Below the pieces are notes generated by a model. The model was not told the DNA's origin. It did no database searches and saw only the letters and a list, made by a program, of their open reading frames with translations. Positions 11,640 through 20,337 of a stretch of DNA of 64,000 nucleotides are shown in pieces. Source of the stretch: Mercurialis annua. Its lineage: Eukaryota; Streptophyta; Magnoliopsida; Malpighiales; Euphorbiaceae. How positions within the stretch are numbered: position 1 is the stretch's first letter; each line of letters begins with the position of its first letter. The stretch spans positions 1,800,501 to 1,864,500 of the forward strand of contig NC_065576.1 in assembly GCF_937616625.2 (NCBI RefSeq), written 5' to 3'. Made by a program: the position numbers and the translations under genes.

Positions 11640-11998
11640 TTATAATCTAGACAAGACGACTTAGAAAGACGTAACGATCAACTCCATGAATGTATTTTGT
11701 AAACAATGATAATATCCCGGTCGATAATTCTTGCACTATTTAATACTATCTTGCTATGATTTTTCACATTAATGACATCATAAATAGTTAGCATACCTGA
11801 CCCGGGATAGGATTTAATTGCATAATGTGGCAGTGCCTTTCTTTAAGTCACAGAAAAGTGGCTTGATCATCCTGAAATCTGAACTCCGTAAAGACGCATC
11901 TTTTTCGTTTGATGCGGTGATTGCACTTTTATCTAAAAAGATTAGAGTTATTAGGACAAAAAGCAATTTGCTTCCCATATTTGATCAATGAGAAACCC
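11640..11998 (-). pseudogene. Decayed FAS1-type gene relic (minus-type)
   Basis: On the minus strand this aligns by eye with the first and last parts of the gene at 12287-12871. The segment at about 11683-11760 matches its C-terminal end (ending in the codons for HGV). The segment at about 11870-11995 matches its N-terminal coding region and leader, including the AGAAACCCTAG telo-box upstream of the former start. The middle of the gene (core FAS1 domain) is missing and the rest carries many substitutions and small indels. It is an old member of the minus-strand half of the FAS1 array. Confidence 0.65.
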
Positions 11999-12286
11999 TA
12001 GCTAGAGTATACTTTTAAGAAGACAAAGGTGTAAATCTATATATGTATATATATATTTATAATAATCTATAATAATAATAACAACAAAAAGGAGAAAAAC
12101 TTGCATGAAAAAACTACAAAGTTTTAATACTATAATTTTTTATAAAATCAAGCCTCATTAAATATTTTGAAGTTCTAATGAAAATTAATCTATTGCCAGA
12201 TGAGAAGGGGAAAAACTATAAAAAGAAGAAAAAATTGCATGAAAAAACTATCAATATAATTTCGTAATTGAGCAATTATTGTGTAA

Positions 12287-12871
12287 TTAAGGTGACTTAC
12301 AATAAAAGAAACGATCGACCCCATGAACAAGTACTCTACTATCATCATAAATATCCCAATGAGTAATTCTTGCACGATTTATCTTGCCATATTTTTGCAC
12401 AATAAGTTTTCTGTCACTTTTAAAAAAAAAGGATTCTGTGTCAATATTCGGATTAAGACTAACGTAACTCAATTGAGAACCCTCCGAAAGGAATCCGGAA
12501 TCGAATGCTTTCTCATCAACTCTCGACGTAACTACTTGAAGCTCGAAATCTCTAGGGTCTCGCCTTCTACTAAAGTGGGTTGCATTGTCATTAGGAATGA
12601 ATATAGTGACCGTATCATGATCGGGCAATGTGATTTTGCCGTTCTTGAATTCACCGTTAGGAATGACTGACCGGAGATTATTCTCCAACATCAAGGACAT
12701 GATCTTGAAATCTGAATCCCATAAAGCTTTTTTGATTTTGTCTATTTCTATCACAACTTGTTTCTTTGATTCAAAAACTGGATTTTGCTTTAATAAGATT
12801 AGAGTTAATAGGAAAAAAGGGAGGGTTGTAAAGATATGAGTTCGAGAATATGAACTGATTTTGAAACCCAT
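12287..12871 (-). CDS. Single-domain FAS1 (fasciclin-like) secreted protein, minus-type, pair 1
   Basis: An intron-less 194-residue protein. The N-terminal hydrophobic stretch at about residues 10-29 is a signal peptide or signal anchor. It is followed by one FAS1-like domain: an IDKIKKALWDSDFKIMSLML helix, the VTIFIPNDN strand (the FAS1 H1 motif, family T-V-F-A-P-x-D-x-A) and a C-terminal VLVHGVDRFF (the H2-type motif ending the fold). Plant single-FAS1 proteins of this type are extracellular, with unknown ligands. It lacks the Pro/Hyp-rich arabinogalactan region and the GPI signal of classical FLAs. It faces the gene at 13339 head-to-head across a 467-bp shared promoter. The leader contains TAGGGTTT shortly before the ATG. 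Confidence 0.82.
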   Translation of the reverse strand: MGFKISSYSRTHIFTTLPFFLLTLILLKQNPVFESKKQVVIEIDKIKKALWDSDFKIMSLMLENNLRSVIPNGEFKNGKITLPDHDTVTIFIPNDNATHFSRRRDPRDFELQVVTSRVDEKAFDSGFLSEGSQLSYVSLNPNIDTESFFFKSDRKLIVQKYGKINRARITHWDIYDDSRVLVHGVDRFFYCKSP

Positions 12872-13338
12872 AATTGCTTTAGAAACCCTAGAGTATACTA
12901 CACTTTTTAGAAGACAAGGTTTAGACCTAAATTTATACTATGATAATATATAAAAGAGTAAAGAGAGGAAGGCAAATAGAATTACAATACTACTTTTAAA
13001 AAATAGAGTTATTATAGTACTAATTAATGTCACATTATCAACATCATAGATCCAATGAAATTAAAACAAATCATTAAATGATCATTGATCCAATGAAATT
13101 AAAACAAATCATTAAATGATCATCGATCCAATGAAATTAAAACAAATCATTAAAGTATAATTGATCCAATGAAATTAAACAAATCTTTAAAGGATCATTG
13201 ATCCCAATAGGAATCCTTCATCATATGGGAGAACCAACTCTACTAATTTCAACAAGAATCTAATTTTTTTTGTATATATATAAAACCTAAAACTTAAATC
13301 CTACTCTAGCCAAAAACAATCTATCGAAACCCTAAATC
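12872..13338. promoter_or_regulatory. Shared bidirectional promoter of FAS1 pair 1
   Basis: A 467-bp intergenic space between divergent FAS1 genes. On the plus side, TATATATATAAAA (about 13272-13285) is a TATA box. AAACCCTAAA (a telo-box) sits just before the ATG at 13339. On the minus side another AAACCCTA lies in the leader, just upstream of the ATG at 12871. The centre holds a 38-bp tandem repeat (13049-13205). Confidence 0.65.
13049..13205. repeat. 38-bp tandem repeat, four copies
   Basis: Units begin GATCCAATGAAATTAAAACA at 13049, 13087, 13125 and 13163, with a partial fifth at about 13200. Units 1-3 are nearly identical and the fourth is slightly diverged. The paralogous promoters of pairs 2 and 3 carry only one related unit each (about 17177-17215 and 20060-20100), so the expansion is specific to pair 1. 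Confidence 0.9.
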
Positions 13339-13971
13339 ATGGCATCACGTAGTCAAATTCTGAATGCTGCTGCATCGTTATTTTTGTTTGTGCTATCCTT
13401 TCAAATCCTACCCACATCACAATACAATTTTAATTCATCAAAAAAACTGTCAACTCCACTTTATTATAGACGTAATCAGAATTTGGCACATACATATTTT
13501 CCTCTGCGACATAAAAATGTTCCTCCTAAAATAGAATTGGCTTCTAAAATAGAAGTTGATAAAATTGCAAAAGCCTTATGGGATTCAGGCTACAAAATCA
13601 TGTCGTTGATTATCAAGCAAGAATTACATAATGTAGTGTCGAATGGGCACCACTTCCTAAGGTTTATAACAATATTTGCTCCTCGCGATGAAGCGATTCA
13701 CATAGACAATCAAATGGAACTCGAGTCTCAAATTGTGATATCGAAAGTCGATAAAGAATCTTTTGATTCGGGATTATTTTGGAAGGGTTATCAATTTGAC
13801 ACTATCCGCTTCGATTATTTTGATGGATATGATATACTTAAAGTCAGTGAAGCTCCGGGGACAAATTATCCTTCTATCAATAATGTTAGGATCAGAGATT
13901 GGAATATTTACGAAGATGGGCATATTCTTGTTCATGGCGTAGATGATTTTTTTAAGGAGCAGTTTGATTAG
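13339..13971 (+). CDS. Single-domain FAS1 (fasciclin-like) secreted protein, plus-type, pair 1
   Basis: An intron-less 210-residue protein starting MASRSQILNAA, with a clear signal peptide (about residues 1-27, cut near PTSQ). One FAS1-like domain follows: an IDKIAKALWDSGYKIMSLII-type helix (here VDKIAKALWDSGY), ITIFAPRDEAI (FAS1 H1 motif), a variable loop, then WNIYEDGHILVHGVDDFF (H2-type end). The plus-type genes (13339, 17332, 20338) share MASRxQILNAA and VRIRDWNIYxDG, and differ as a group from the minus-type genes. The divergence therefore predates the duplication of the pair. The leader carries GAAACCCTAAATC before the ATG. Extracellular; role unknown. Confidence 0.84.
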   Translation: MASRSQILNAAASLFLFVLSFQILPTSQYNFNSSKKLSTPLYYRRNQNLAHTYFPLRHKNVPPKIELASKIEVDKIAKALWDSGYKIMSLIIKQELHNVVSNGHHFLRFITIFAPRDEAIHIDNQMELESQIVISKVDKESFDSGLFWKGYQFDTIRFDYFDGYDILKVSEAPGTNYPSINNVRIRDWNIYEDGHILVHGVDDFFKEQFD

Positions 13972-14716
13972 TTGATTGTAAGTTGTGACATTTTTTTGTT
14001 CTTGTTATTTATTGTTTTCTTAGTTTCATGTGACATTTGTTCAGCTTTCTTTTAAAAATATTCAATCATTATATGAGATGAGGAAAGTTATATGTCTATT
14101 ATGTGTATAAAATTATTTATTTTTTTATGATATTGGATTAAATTTATATAAACATTTGTGCCAGGATTAGGTATAAGACCTACATCTCGTGCTCGTTCGC
14201 AAGGGAACCACGACACTCTGGTCCCGTTCACGGGGGGCCATGACGATACGTCTGGTCCCGTGCCTCCGAGCGGTCAGCAAAGAATTTTATTATCGGTAGA
14301 AAATGATTAGGTAGGTGGCGAATGTCCCCAAGAAGTTTGTCAAAAAGTTTATAGAGCGGAAAAAATATTTAAATGGCCATTCAATTAAAATTTAATGAAA
14401 ATTAAACTGATATCTTTTAATGAATATTAAAAGTTTAAAACTAAAAACAAATCTTTTGGTGTTGAAAGGCCCTATATAGTGCGATTTTTAGTTACTGATC
14501 GGCTAAAAATAAATGTAAAGTTTGCACGCAAAGAAAGATGGATTATTTGTTGATTGCAAATCATAGAATGTTAATGTAATGGCCATTAATTTTGTTGTCC
14601 TAATTTTTTGTTTCTAACTATTTCCGTAGTGTTATAATTCAACCTTTATTAACTAACTACATAAATATGATTCATAAAAAGTAAAAAGCAGCAGGAAATT
14701 TTTGTTCATGATTAAA
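13972..14716. other. Intergenic DNA with a GC-rich segment
   Basis: 3' flank of the FAS1 gene. About 14160-14335 is unusually GC-rich for this region (for example CTGGTCCCGTTCACGGGGGG and GTCCCGTGCCTCCGAGCGG) and resembles nothing else in the window. It has an imperfect repeat of CTGGTCCCGT. Probably a fragment of an inserted element; origin not recognised. From about 14640 the sequence is paralogous to the 3' flank of the other minus-type FAS1 genes. Confidence 0.45.
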
Positions 14717-15126
14717 TCTATACTATATATAAAAGCACGGATAGAGGGGGACAGACAAATTTCCGGAATAACCCTTTTTAATCTATATTAAATAACGGTT
14801 TTATAGTCATTAACAAATTAATTATAATAATTAATTACTAAAAAATTATTATAATTAGAGTTTTAGTTAATATAAAATTGTATCATGATAGAGGAATATT
14901 AATTGAGTATAGAAAAAATAGCTAATCTTTTTCAAATTAATAGGAATATCAATCTTTTAGTTTGATTACACTAGCAACACAATTAATATTATCCAAATCT
15001 TTGTTTGTTATATGTAAATTTACAAAAAAAATTAATTTGATTTTTTTAATTTTGTTTTAAAATAATAATACATGAATTGACGAGTCACGTTGCGAGCCAC
15101 GTGCGTAGCACGCAAAGCGAGACTAG
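14717..15126 (+). mobile_element. Non-autonomous Helitron, 410 bp
   Basis: The 5' end is TCTATACTATATATAAAAGC, a typical plant Helitron TC terminus. The 3' end is CTAG, preceded by a GC-rich palindrome (CGTGCGTAGCACG) about 10 bp upstream. It is inserted between A (14716) and T (15127) with no target duplication. The paralogous flanks of the FAS1 genes at about 15905-15960 and 19030-19065 have matching sequence on both sides but no insert, which confirms the boundaries. There is no Rep/helicase frame. A related copy with the same ends lies on the minus strand at 63104-63986. Confidence 0.9.
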
Positions 15127-15179
15127 TTAAAGAAAAAAAAGTTGCATGAAAAAATTCACCTTACATATAAGATAAAATC

Positions 15180-15750
15180 AATCAACATAATCATACAACT
15201 CCAAATTCTTACGCGGTGAATATCTTCATATGAGTGAATATGATAATTTAAAGTAGCGGAATTATTATCTAAACACTGTAAAAGAAATTATCAACCCCAT
15301 GAATAAATATTTTTTTTGTTATCAAAGATGGTAATCGACTCTTTAAAGTCTCCATTGTTAGTTTTGTAGTTATAGAGGAGTGGTTCGAACAATAGAGACG
15401 GGGTTCGAACATACAACCTCTTAATGCATTTAGATCTAGATGCGCGTCTTAACCATTCAAACTAGGCTTACATTGGCATGAACAAGTACTTTACCATCAT
15501 TATAAATGTTCCAATGAGTGATTCTTGCACGATTTATCCTGCCATATTTTTGCACAATAATTCTCTGTCAATATTCGAATTAAAACTAATGTAACTTAAT
15601 TGAGAACTCTTTAAAAGAAATCCAAAATCGAATGCTCTCTCATCAACTCTCGACGTAACTACTTGAAGCTTGAAATCGCTAGGGCTTCGGCTTCTACTAA
15701 AGCGGATTGAATTGTCATTGGGAATGAATATAGTGATTATATCATGAATT
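15180..15750 (-). pseudogene. Truncated FAS1 relic split by a SINE
   Basis: On the minus strand, 15761-15534 reads an open stretch with HDIITIFIPNDNSIRFSRSR and FKLQVVTSRVDERAFD, homologous to the core of the gene at 12287-12871. It is followed by frame breaks. The whole N-terminal half (signal peptide and first helix) is absent. The C-terminal codons for VHGV are separated from the rest by a 168-bp SINE-like insertion (15309-15476). It is a dead minus-type copy, located just downstream of the intact minus-type gene at 16043. Confidence 0.8.
15309..15476 (-). mobile_element. tRNA-derived SINE-like insertion
   Basis: A 168-bp segment absent from all paralogous FAS1 genes. On the minus strand it carries a Pol III B-box-like TGTTCGAACCCC (plus-strand 15400-15410 GGGGTTCGAAC) and a weaker A-box-like TAGTTTGAATGG about 35 bp before it, and it ends in an A-rich tail (T-run at 15310-15318). 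Flanks CATGAATAAAT (15298-15308) and CATGAACAAGT (15477-15487) form an imperfect target duplication. The imperfect A-box is the weak point. Confidence 0.68.
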
Positions 15751-16042
15751 AGAAAAGACAATTATGTAAAAGTGATTGTCTCCTCTATCCGGAGATCTCT
15801 ATTTATAATATAGATAGATATAGATAGATATGAAAAATAATTTGGTTATGACTACATAAATTAGATTCATAAAAAATAAAAAGGAACTGATTTGGAATTC
15901 AAGTTGCAGGAATTTCCTGGGATTTTTTTGTTAATAATTAATTTAAAGAAAAAAATTACATGAAAAAGTTACCGTTACATAAAATAGAATCAATCAAACA
16001 TAATCATACTACTCCAAGTTCTTACGTATGCGGAATTATTGT

Positions 16043-16642
16043 CTAATCACACCAAAAGAAATTATTAACCCCATGAACAAGTACTTTACCATCATTGTAA
16101 ATGTCCCAATGAGTAATTCCTGTATAATTTATCATACCATGACCATTCACCATAAGCTCTTTGTCAATATTCGGATTAAAATTAACGTAACTCAATCGAG
16201 AACCGCTTGAAAGAAATCCGGAATCGAATGCTTTCTCATCAACTTTTGACGTAACGACTTGATGCTTGAACTCACTGCGGCTTCGGCTTCGGCTTCGGCT
16301 TCCACTAAATTGGATTTGATCGTCATTAGGAATGAAAAGAGTGATTGTATCGTGATCGGACAATGTGACTTTTCCATTCTTGAATTCGCCGTTAGGCACG
16401 ACTAACCGGAGATTATTCTCCAACATCAATGACATGATCTTGAAATCTGAATCCCATAAAGCTTTTTTGATTTTGTCTACTTCTATCACAACTTGTTTCT
16501 TTGTGATTTTTTCTATTTCTATCGCAACTTGTTTCTTCCATTCAAAAACTGGATTTTGCTTTAACAAAATTAGAGTTAATAGGAAAAAGGGGAGAATTGT
16601 AAAGATGTGAGATCTAGAATATGAACCGAGTTTGGAACCCAT
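16043..16642 (-). CDS. Single-domain FAS1 (fasciclin-like) protein, minus-type, pair 2
   Basis: An intron-less 199-residue protein. The hydrophobic N-terminus (about residues 11-29) is followed by a FAS1-like domain with KIKKALWDSDFKIMSLMLEN, DTITLFIPNDDQI (H1 motif) and DIYNDGKVLVHGVNNFF (H2-type end). Two in-frame oddities are visible. Residues 36-47 and 48-59 are a tandem duplication of a 12-residue block (KKQVAIEIEKIT then KKQVVIEVDKIK), present once in the paralogues. Also, a CGAAGC hexanucleotide run codes four Ser-Arg repeats in the loop after the H1 motif. The frame is intact. It diverges from the gene at 17332 across 689 bp. Secreted or anchored; role unknown. Confidence 0.82.
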   Translation of the reverse strand: MGSKLGSYSRSHIFTILPFFLLTLILLKQNPVFEWKKQVAIEIEKITKKQVVIEVDKIKKALWDSDFKIMSLMLENNLRLVVPNGEFKNGKVTLSDHDTITLFIPNDDQIQFSGSRSRSRSRSEFKHQVVTSKVDEKAFDSGFLSSGSRLSYVNFNPNIDKELMVNGHGMINYTGITHWDIYNDGKVLVHGVNNFFWCD

Positions 16643-17331
16643 ATTTTTTTTATTTTAAACCCTAGACTACACTTTTTAGAAGACAAGGTTTAGAACTATA
16701 TTTATAACAATCTACAATATAACACTATACAAGAGTAAATAGAGGAAGACAAATACAACTACAATACTAGTTATAAAAAAAAAATAGAGTTGCAATACTA
16801 ATTAATCTCTATTTGCTTTTTATTTATTAAATAATTTTAGAAAAAAATAGACAATTATAGTTATTTATATTGCTAATTAAAATGATATAGAACTGGTACA
16901 ACTTTTAAAAAATTAATAATAATTATAATTAATAATAATTTGAAATGTTTTTTAGAGACTCGTTCACTACATCATTAGTTAAATTAAACAAGTCTCTAAT
17001 AATATTATTTTATTTTAATTAATAATATCATATTATTGACATCATAGGTCCAATAAAATATAAACAACTCGATAAGATGATTGAAAATTATCACATTGTC
17101 AACAGCATACGTCCAATAAAATTAAAAACAAATCAATATATGATTAAATAATGATTATATCACATTATCAACATCATAGATCCAATGAAATCAAAACAAA
17201 TCATTGATCCCATTCGAAAATTTACTTAACTCTACCAATTCCAATATGAATCTAACTTTTTTTTCTATATATGAAACCCTAAAACTTAAATCCTCCTCGG
17301 GCAAAAAAAAGAACTAGTGAAACCCTAAATT
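16643..17331. promoter_or_regulatory. Shared bidirectional promoter of FAS1 pair 2
   Basis: A 689-bp space between divergent FAS1 genes. Telo-box AAACCCTA occurs in both leaders: just upstream of the minus-strand start (about 16658-16665) and at about 17321-17330 before the ATG at 17332. An additional AAACCCTAAAACTTAAATCC lies near 17274, conserved in pair 3 and similar in pair 1. A single related unit of the pair 1 tandem repeat is present at about 17177-17215. Confidence 0.6.
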
Positions 17332-17934
17332 ATGGCTTCACGTAACCAAATTCTGAATGCTGCATTATTATTTATGTTTGTGCTATCGTTTCAAATCTTA
17401 CCCACATCACAAAAAAGATTAACTCAATTACATAATCCAAATTATAGTCAATTTTATGAAATGTCTCTTCCACGATATGTTCCTCCTAATCATGAAGCTC
17501 TGGGAATAGATGTTGAGAAAATCACAAAAGCCTTATGGGATTCGGGCTACAAAATTATGTCATTGATCGTCGAGCGAGAAATACGCTACTTACTAGTAAC
17601 AAATGGATTTCAGTTCCAAAAATTTGTTACTATATTTGTTCCTCGCGATGAAGCGGTTCGTATAGAGAATTGGATTGAGCTCGGGTATCAAATTGTGAAG
17701 TCGAAAATTGATGAAGATTCTTTCAATTCGGGATTATTTTCGAAGGGTGACGAATTTGTAACTGCCAGCTTCGATGTGGATGAACGTCGTAACCTTACGG
17801 TTACTGAAGTTCCGGGGACATTTACTTATCCTTCTATCAATAATGTCAGGATCAGAGATTGGAATATTTATGACGATGGGCATATTCGTGTTCATGGCGT
17901 AGATGATTTTTTTAAGGAATCAAAGGCTGTTTGA
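17332..17934 (+). CDS. Single-domain FAS1 (fasciclin-like) protein, plus-type, pair 2
   Basis: An intron-less 200-residue protein starting MASRNQILNAA, with a signal peptide to about residue 25 (ILPTSQ). The FAS1-like domain has VEKITKALWDSGYKIMSLIV, FVTIFVPRDEAV (H1 motif) and DWNIYDDGHIRVHGVDDFF (H2-type end). The leader has GAAACCCTAAATT before the ATG. The start is supported by identical context and N-terminus in three paralogues. The variable region between the two motifs differs in length from the other plus-type copies. Probably extracellular; function unknown. Confidence 0.84.
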   Translation: MASRNQILNAALLFMFVLSFQILPTSQKRLTQLHNPNYSQFYEMSLPRYVPPNHEALGIDVEKITKALWDSGYKIMSLIVEREIRYLLVTNGFQFQKFVTIFVPRDEAVRIENWIELGYQIVKSKIDEDSFNSGLFSKGDEFVTASFDVDERRNLTVTEVPGTFTYPSINNVRIRDWNIYDDGHIRVHGVDDFFKESKAV

Positions 17935-18381
17935 TTGTGATTTTTAAAGTTCTTTGTTATTATTAAAATTGAATTTTATTGTCTTTGTAATTAATAATTT
18001 TGAAATAAGGAGCGGCGGTTTTGCAATAAGGGGCGGTGGTTTTGTGGTGGCTAGGGTTATGCCGGGGTTAGGGTTTAAGGTGGGAGGCATCGTGTTTTTG
18101 TTTGTTGACACGGTATAAAATAATTGATTTATTTCTATATTGATATTTTACTTATCAATAAAATTATTTTTAACCGTATTGATAAGCTTTCAAATTTACG
18201 TATTATTTAGTCTAATATAAAAACTACATTATTTATTAATAAAAATTGAATTTACATTTTTTGATATAAATTAATCAATTTCATAAATATTTAAAATAAA
18301 TTAAGAATAATTATTTCTTTCATTGTGCATATTCCATCATTATAAATTATGAGACAGCATCATAATTGGATGAATATTTTA
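17935..18381. other. Intergenic DNA with a short GC-rich repeat
   Basis: At about 18003-18045 a 20-bp motif (AATAAGGAGCGGCGGTTTTG) occurs twice in near-tandem. It is followed by GGGGTTAGGGTTTAAGG, a short telomere-like stretch. Otherwise AT-rich with no gene. Confidence 0.5.
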
Positions 18382-18754
18382 GGCTTAATGCCTTTAAAAA
18401 ACCCCGACCTTTCATCCCCTTTTCAATCCTACCTTGACGTTGAAAAATTGTCAATTTTACCCCATTTTGCATTTTTTCATTTCAATTATACCCTGAAGCA
18501 TAAAATTGACCTTTATTTATTTGACAAAAGTTCAATAATTTTTTTTAAAAATGGTCACTATAATATAAAAAATTAATCTAATGCAAAAAGGGTCAATTTA
18601 GAAAAATTTTGCCAAGTAAAAAAATATCAATTTTATGCTTTACGGTACAAATGAAATGAAAAAAATGCAAAATAGGGTAACATTGACAGATTTACAACGT
18701 CAGGGTAGGATTGAAAAGGGAATGAAAGGTCAGAGTTTTTTAAAACATTAAGCC
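18382..18754. mobile_element. MULE-type MITE with long terminal inverted repeats
   Basis: A 373-bp element starting GGCTTAATGCC and ending CATTAAGCC. Arms of about 130 bp are imperfect reverse complements (for example CAATCCTACCTTGACGTTG against CAACGTCAGGGTAGGATTG). The 9-bp flanks are identical: AATATTTTA at 18373-18381 and 18755-18763. A 9-bp duplication with long inverted repeats points to the Mutator-like superfamily. A longer relative of the same family is at 46408-46911. It has no coding capacity. Confidence 0.9.
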
Positions 18755-19150
18755 AATATTTTATATCTTAATTTTACAAGATAACACCGTGTATTAAACA
18801 TTTTAAAAATAATTTAATTAAATAAAATTAAGATTTGTTTCAGTATTCTTTCATAATTCGATTTATGAGTGAATGTATGGTTCTTTATATAATTTTTTTA
18901 AATGATGAATATGAAAACTGATTTGGTTAATTTGCATGTACTCAAGTAAATATTTAACCTTTATCAACTGACTAAATAAATTAGGTTCATACAAAGTAAA
19001 AAGGAATTGATGTGGAATCCAAGTTGCAGGAATTTTTGTTTATAATTAAAAAAAAAAATTGCATGAAAAAATTACCCTTACATAAAATAGAATCAATCTA
19101 CATAATCATACACCCGATCAGTGATAATTTAAAGGTAGCGGAATTATTGT
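18755..19150. other. Intergenic DNA, 3' flank of a FAS1 gene
   Basis: From about 18960 this is colinear with the 3' flanks of the other minus-type FAS1 copies (about 15855-16050, and 14650-14716 plus 15127-15290), so the duplicated unit extends well beyond the coding region. No gene seen. Confidence 0.6.
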
Positions 19151-19727
19151 CTAATCAATGTAAAAGAAATTATCAACCCCATGAACAAGTACTTTACCAT
19201 CATTATAAATATTCCAATCAGTAATTCTTGCATAATTTATTGTGCCATACTTTTCCACAATAAGCTCTTTGTCAATATTCGGATTAAAATTAACGTAACT
19301 CAATCGAGAACCTGTCGAAAGGAATCCGGAATCGAATGCTTTCTCATCAACTCTCGACGTAACTACTTGAAGCTTGAAATCTAGGGTTTTGAGGTCTACC
19401 GAATCGGATTTGATCGTCGTTAGGAATGAAAAGAGTGATTGTATCTTGATCGGACAACGTGAGTGTGCCGTTCTTGAATTCACCGTTAGGTATGACTAAC
19501 CGGAGATTATTCTCCAACTTCATTGACATGATCTCGTAATCTGCCTCCCATAAAGCTTTTTTGATTTTGTCGATTTCAATCACTACTTGTTTCTTTGATT
19601 CAAGAACTGAATTTTGCTTTAATAAAATTAGAGTTAATAGGAAAAAAAGGAGAGTTGTAAAGATATGAGATCGAGAATATGAACTGGTTTTGAAATCCAT
19701 AATTTGTTTGGAAACCCTAGAAGACAA
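19151..19727 (-). pseudogene. FAS1 gene, minus-type, pair 3, with a 2-bp frameshift
   Basis: Two overlapping frames together cover a full-length minus-type FAS1 protein. Codons from 19727 downward give the hydrophobic N-terminus, KIKKALWEADYEIMSMKLEN and DTITLFIPNDDQI. The second frame, to 19151, gives FKLQVVTSRVDEKAFDSG and DWNIYNDGKVLVHGVDNFF. Compared with the paralogue at 12287-12871, a GA dinucleotide is missing at about 19381, where paralogues read CCTAGAGATTTC. Translation would end about 12 codons later, losing the second half of the domain. The rest is well preserved, so the break is recent. A sequencing error at this site is possible. Confidence 0.82.
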
Positions 19728-20337
19728 GGTTTAGACCTATTTTTATTATTATAATATATGATAATATATAAAAGAGTAAATAGAAGAAGCCAAATAGAAT
19801 TACAATACTACTTTTAAAAAATATAGTTATAATACTAGTTAATTTCTATTAAATTTTAATTATTAGATAAATGTTAGAAATTAATTTTTTTAGATAATTA
19901 CAATTATTTATATTGTTAATTTTAGTAAAATTTAAATATTATACTAGTAAGATTCTCATAAAAATTAATAAAATTATAAAAAACTAATGTTTGGACAAAA
20001 TTAATTAAATTAAACTATAGCATTGATTAATTTATTTTTATTTAATTATATCATATTATCGACATCATACATGCAATGAAATTAATACAAATAATTAAAT
20101 TATTAAAGATTAATATATCACTATTTCTTTTTTATTGGAGATCGGAAGAGTGCTTGTGGAAGGATTTGAAACAAATAATTAAATAAATAATGATCCCAAG
20201 AATCCTTCATCATATGGGAGAACTAATTTGCTTACGTAAATCTACTAATTTCAATAACAATCTAATTCTTTTTGGTACATACAAAACCCTAAAACTTAAA
20301 TCCTCCTCTAGCAAAAATAAAAGTGAAACCCTAAACT
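19728..20337. promoter_or_regulatory. Shared bidirectional promoter of FAS1 pair 3
   Basis: A 610-bp space between divergent FAS1 copies. AAACCCTA lies in the minus-side leader (about 19711-19718) and GAAACCCTAAACT immediately before the ATG at 20338. A second AAACCCTAAAACTTAAATCC, shared with pair 2, lies at about 20283. Confidence 0.6.

Noticed and set aside
18003..18090. Telomere-like GGGTTAGGGTTTAAGG, possible interstitial telomere
   Set aside because: It contains fewer than two TTTAGGG units, so it is more likely chance or a telo-box.
20139..20152. AGATCGGAAGAG matches the first 12 bases of a common sequencing adapter
   Set aside because: The next bases (TGCTTGTGG) do not continue any standard adapter. 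A 12-bp match with consistent flanks is not enough to call contamination.
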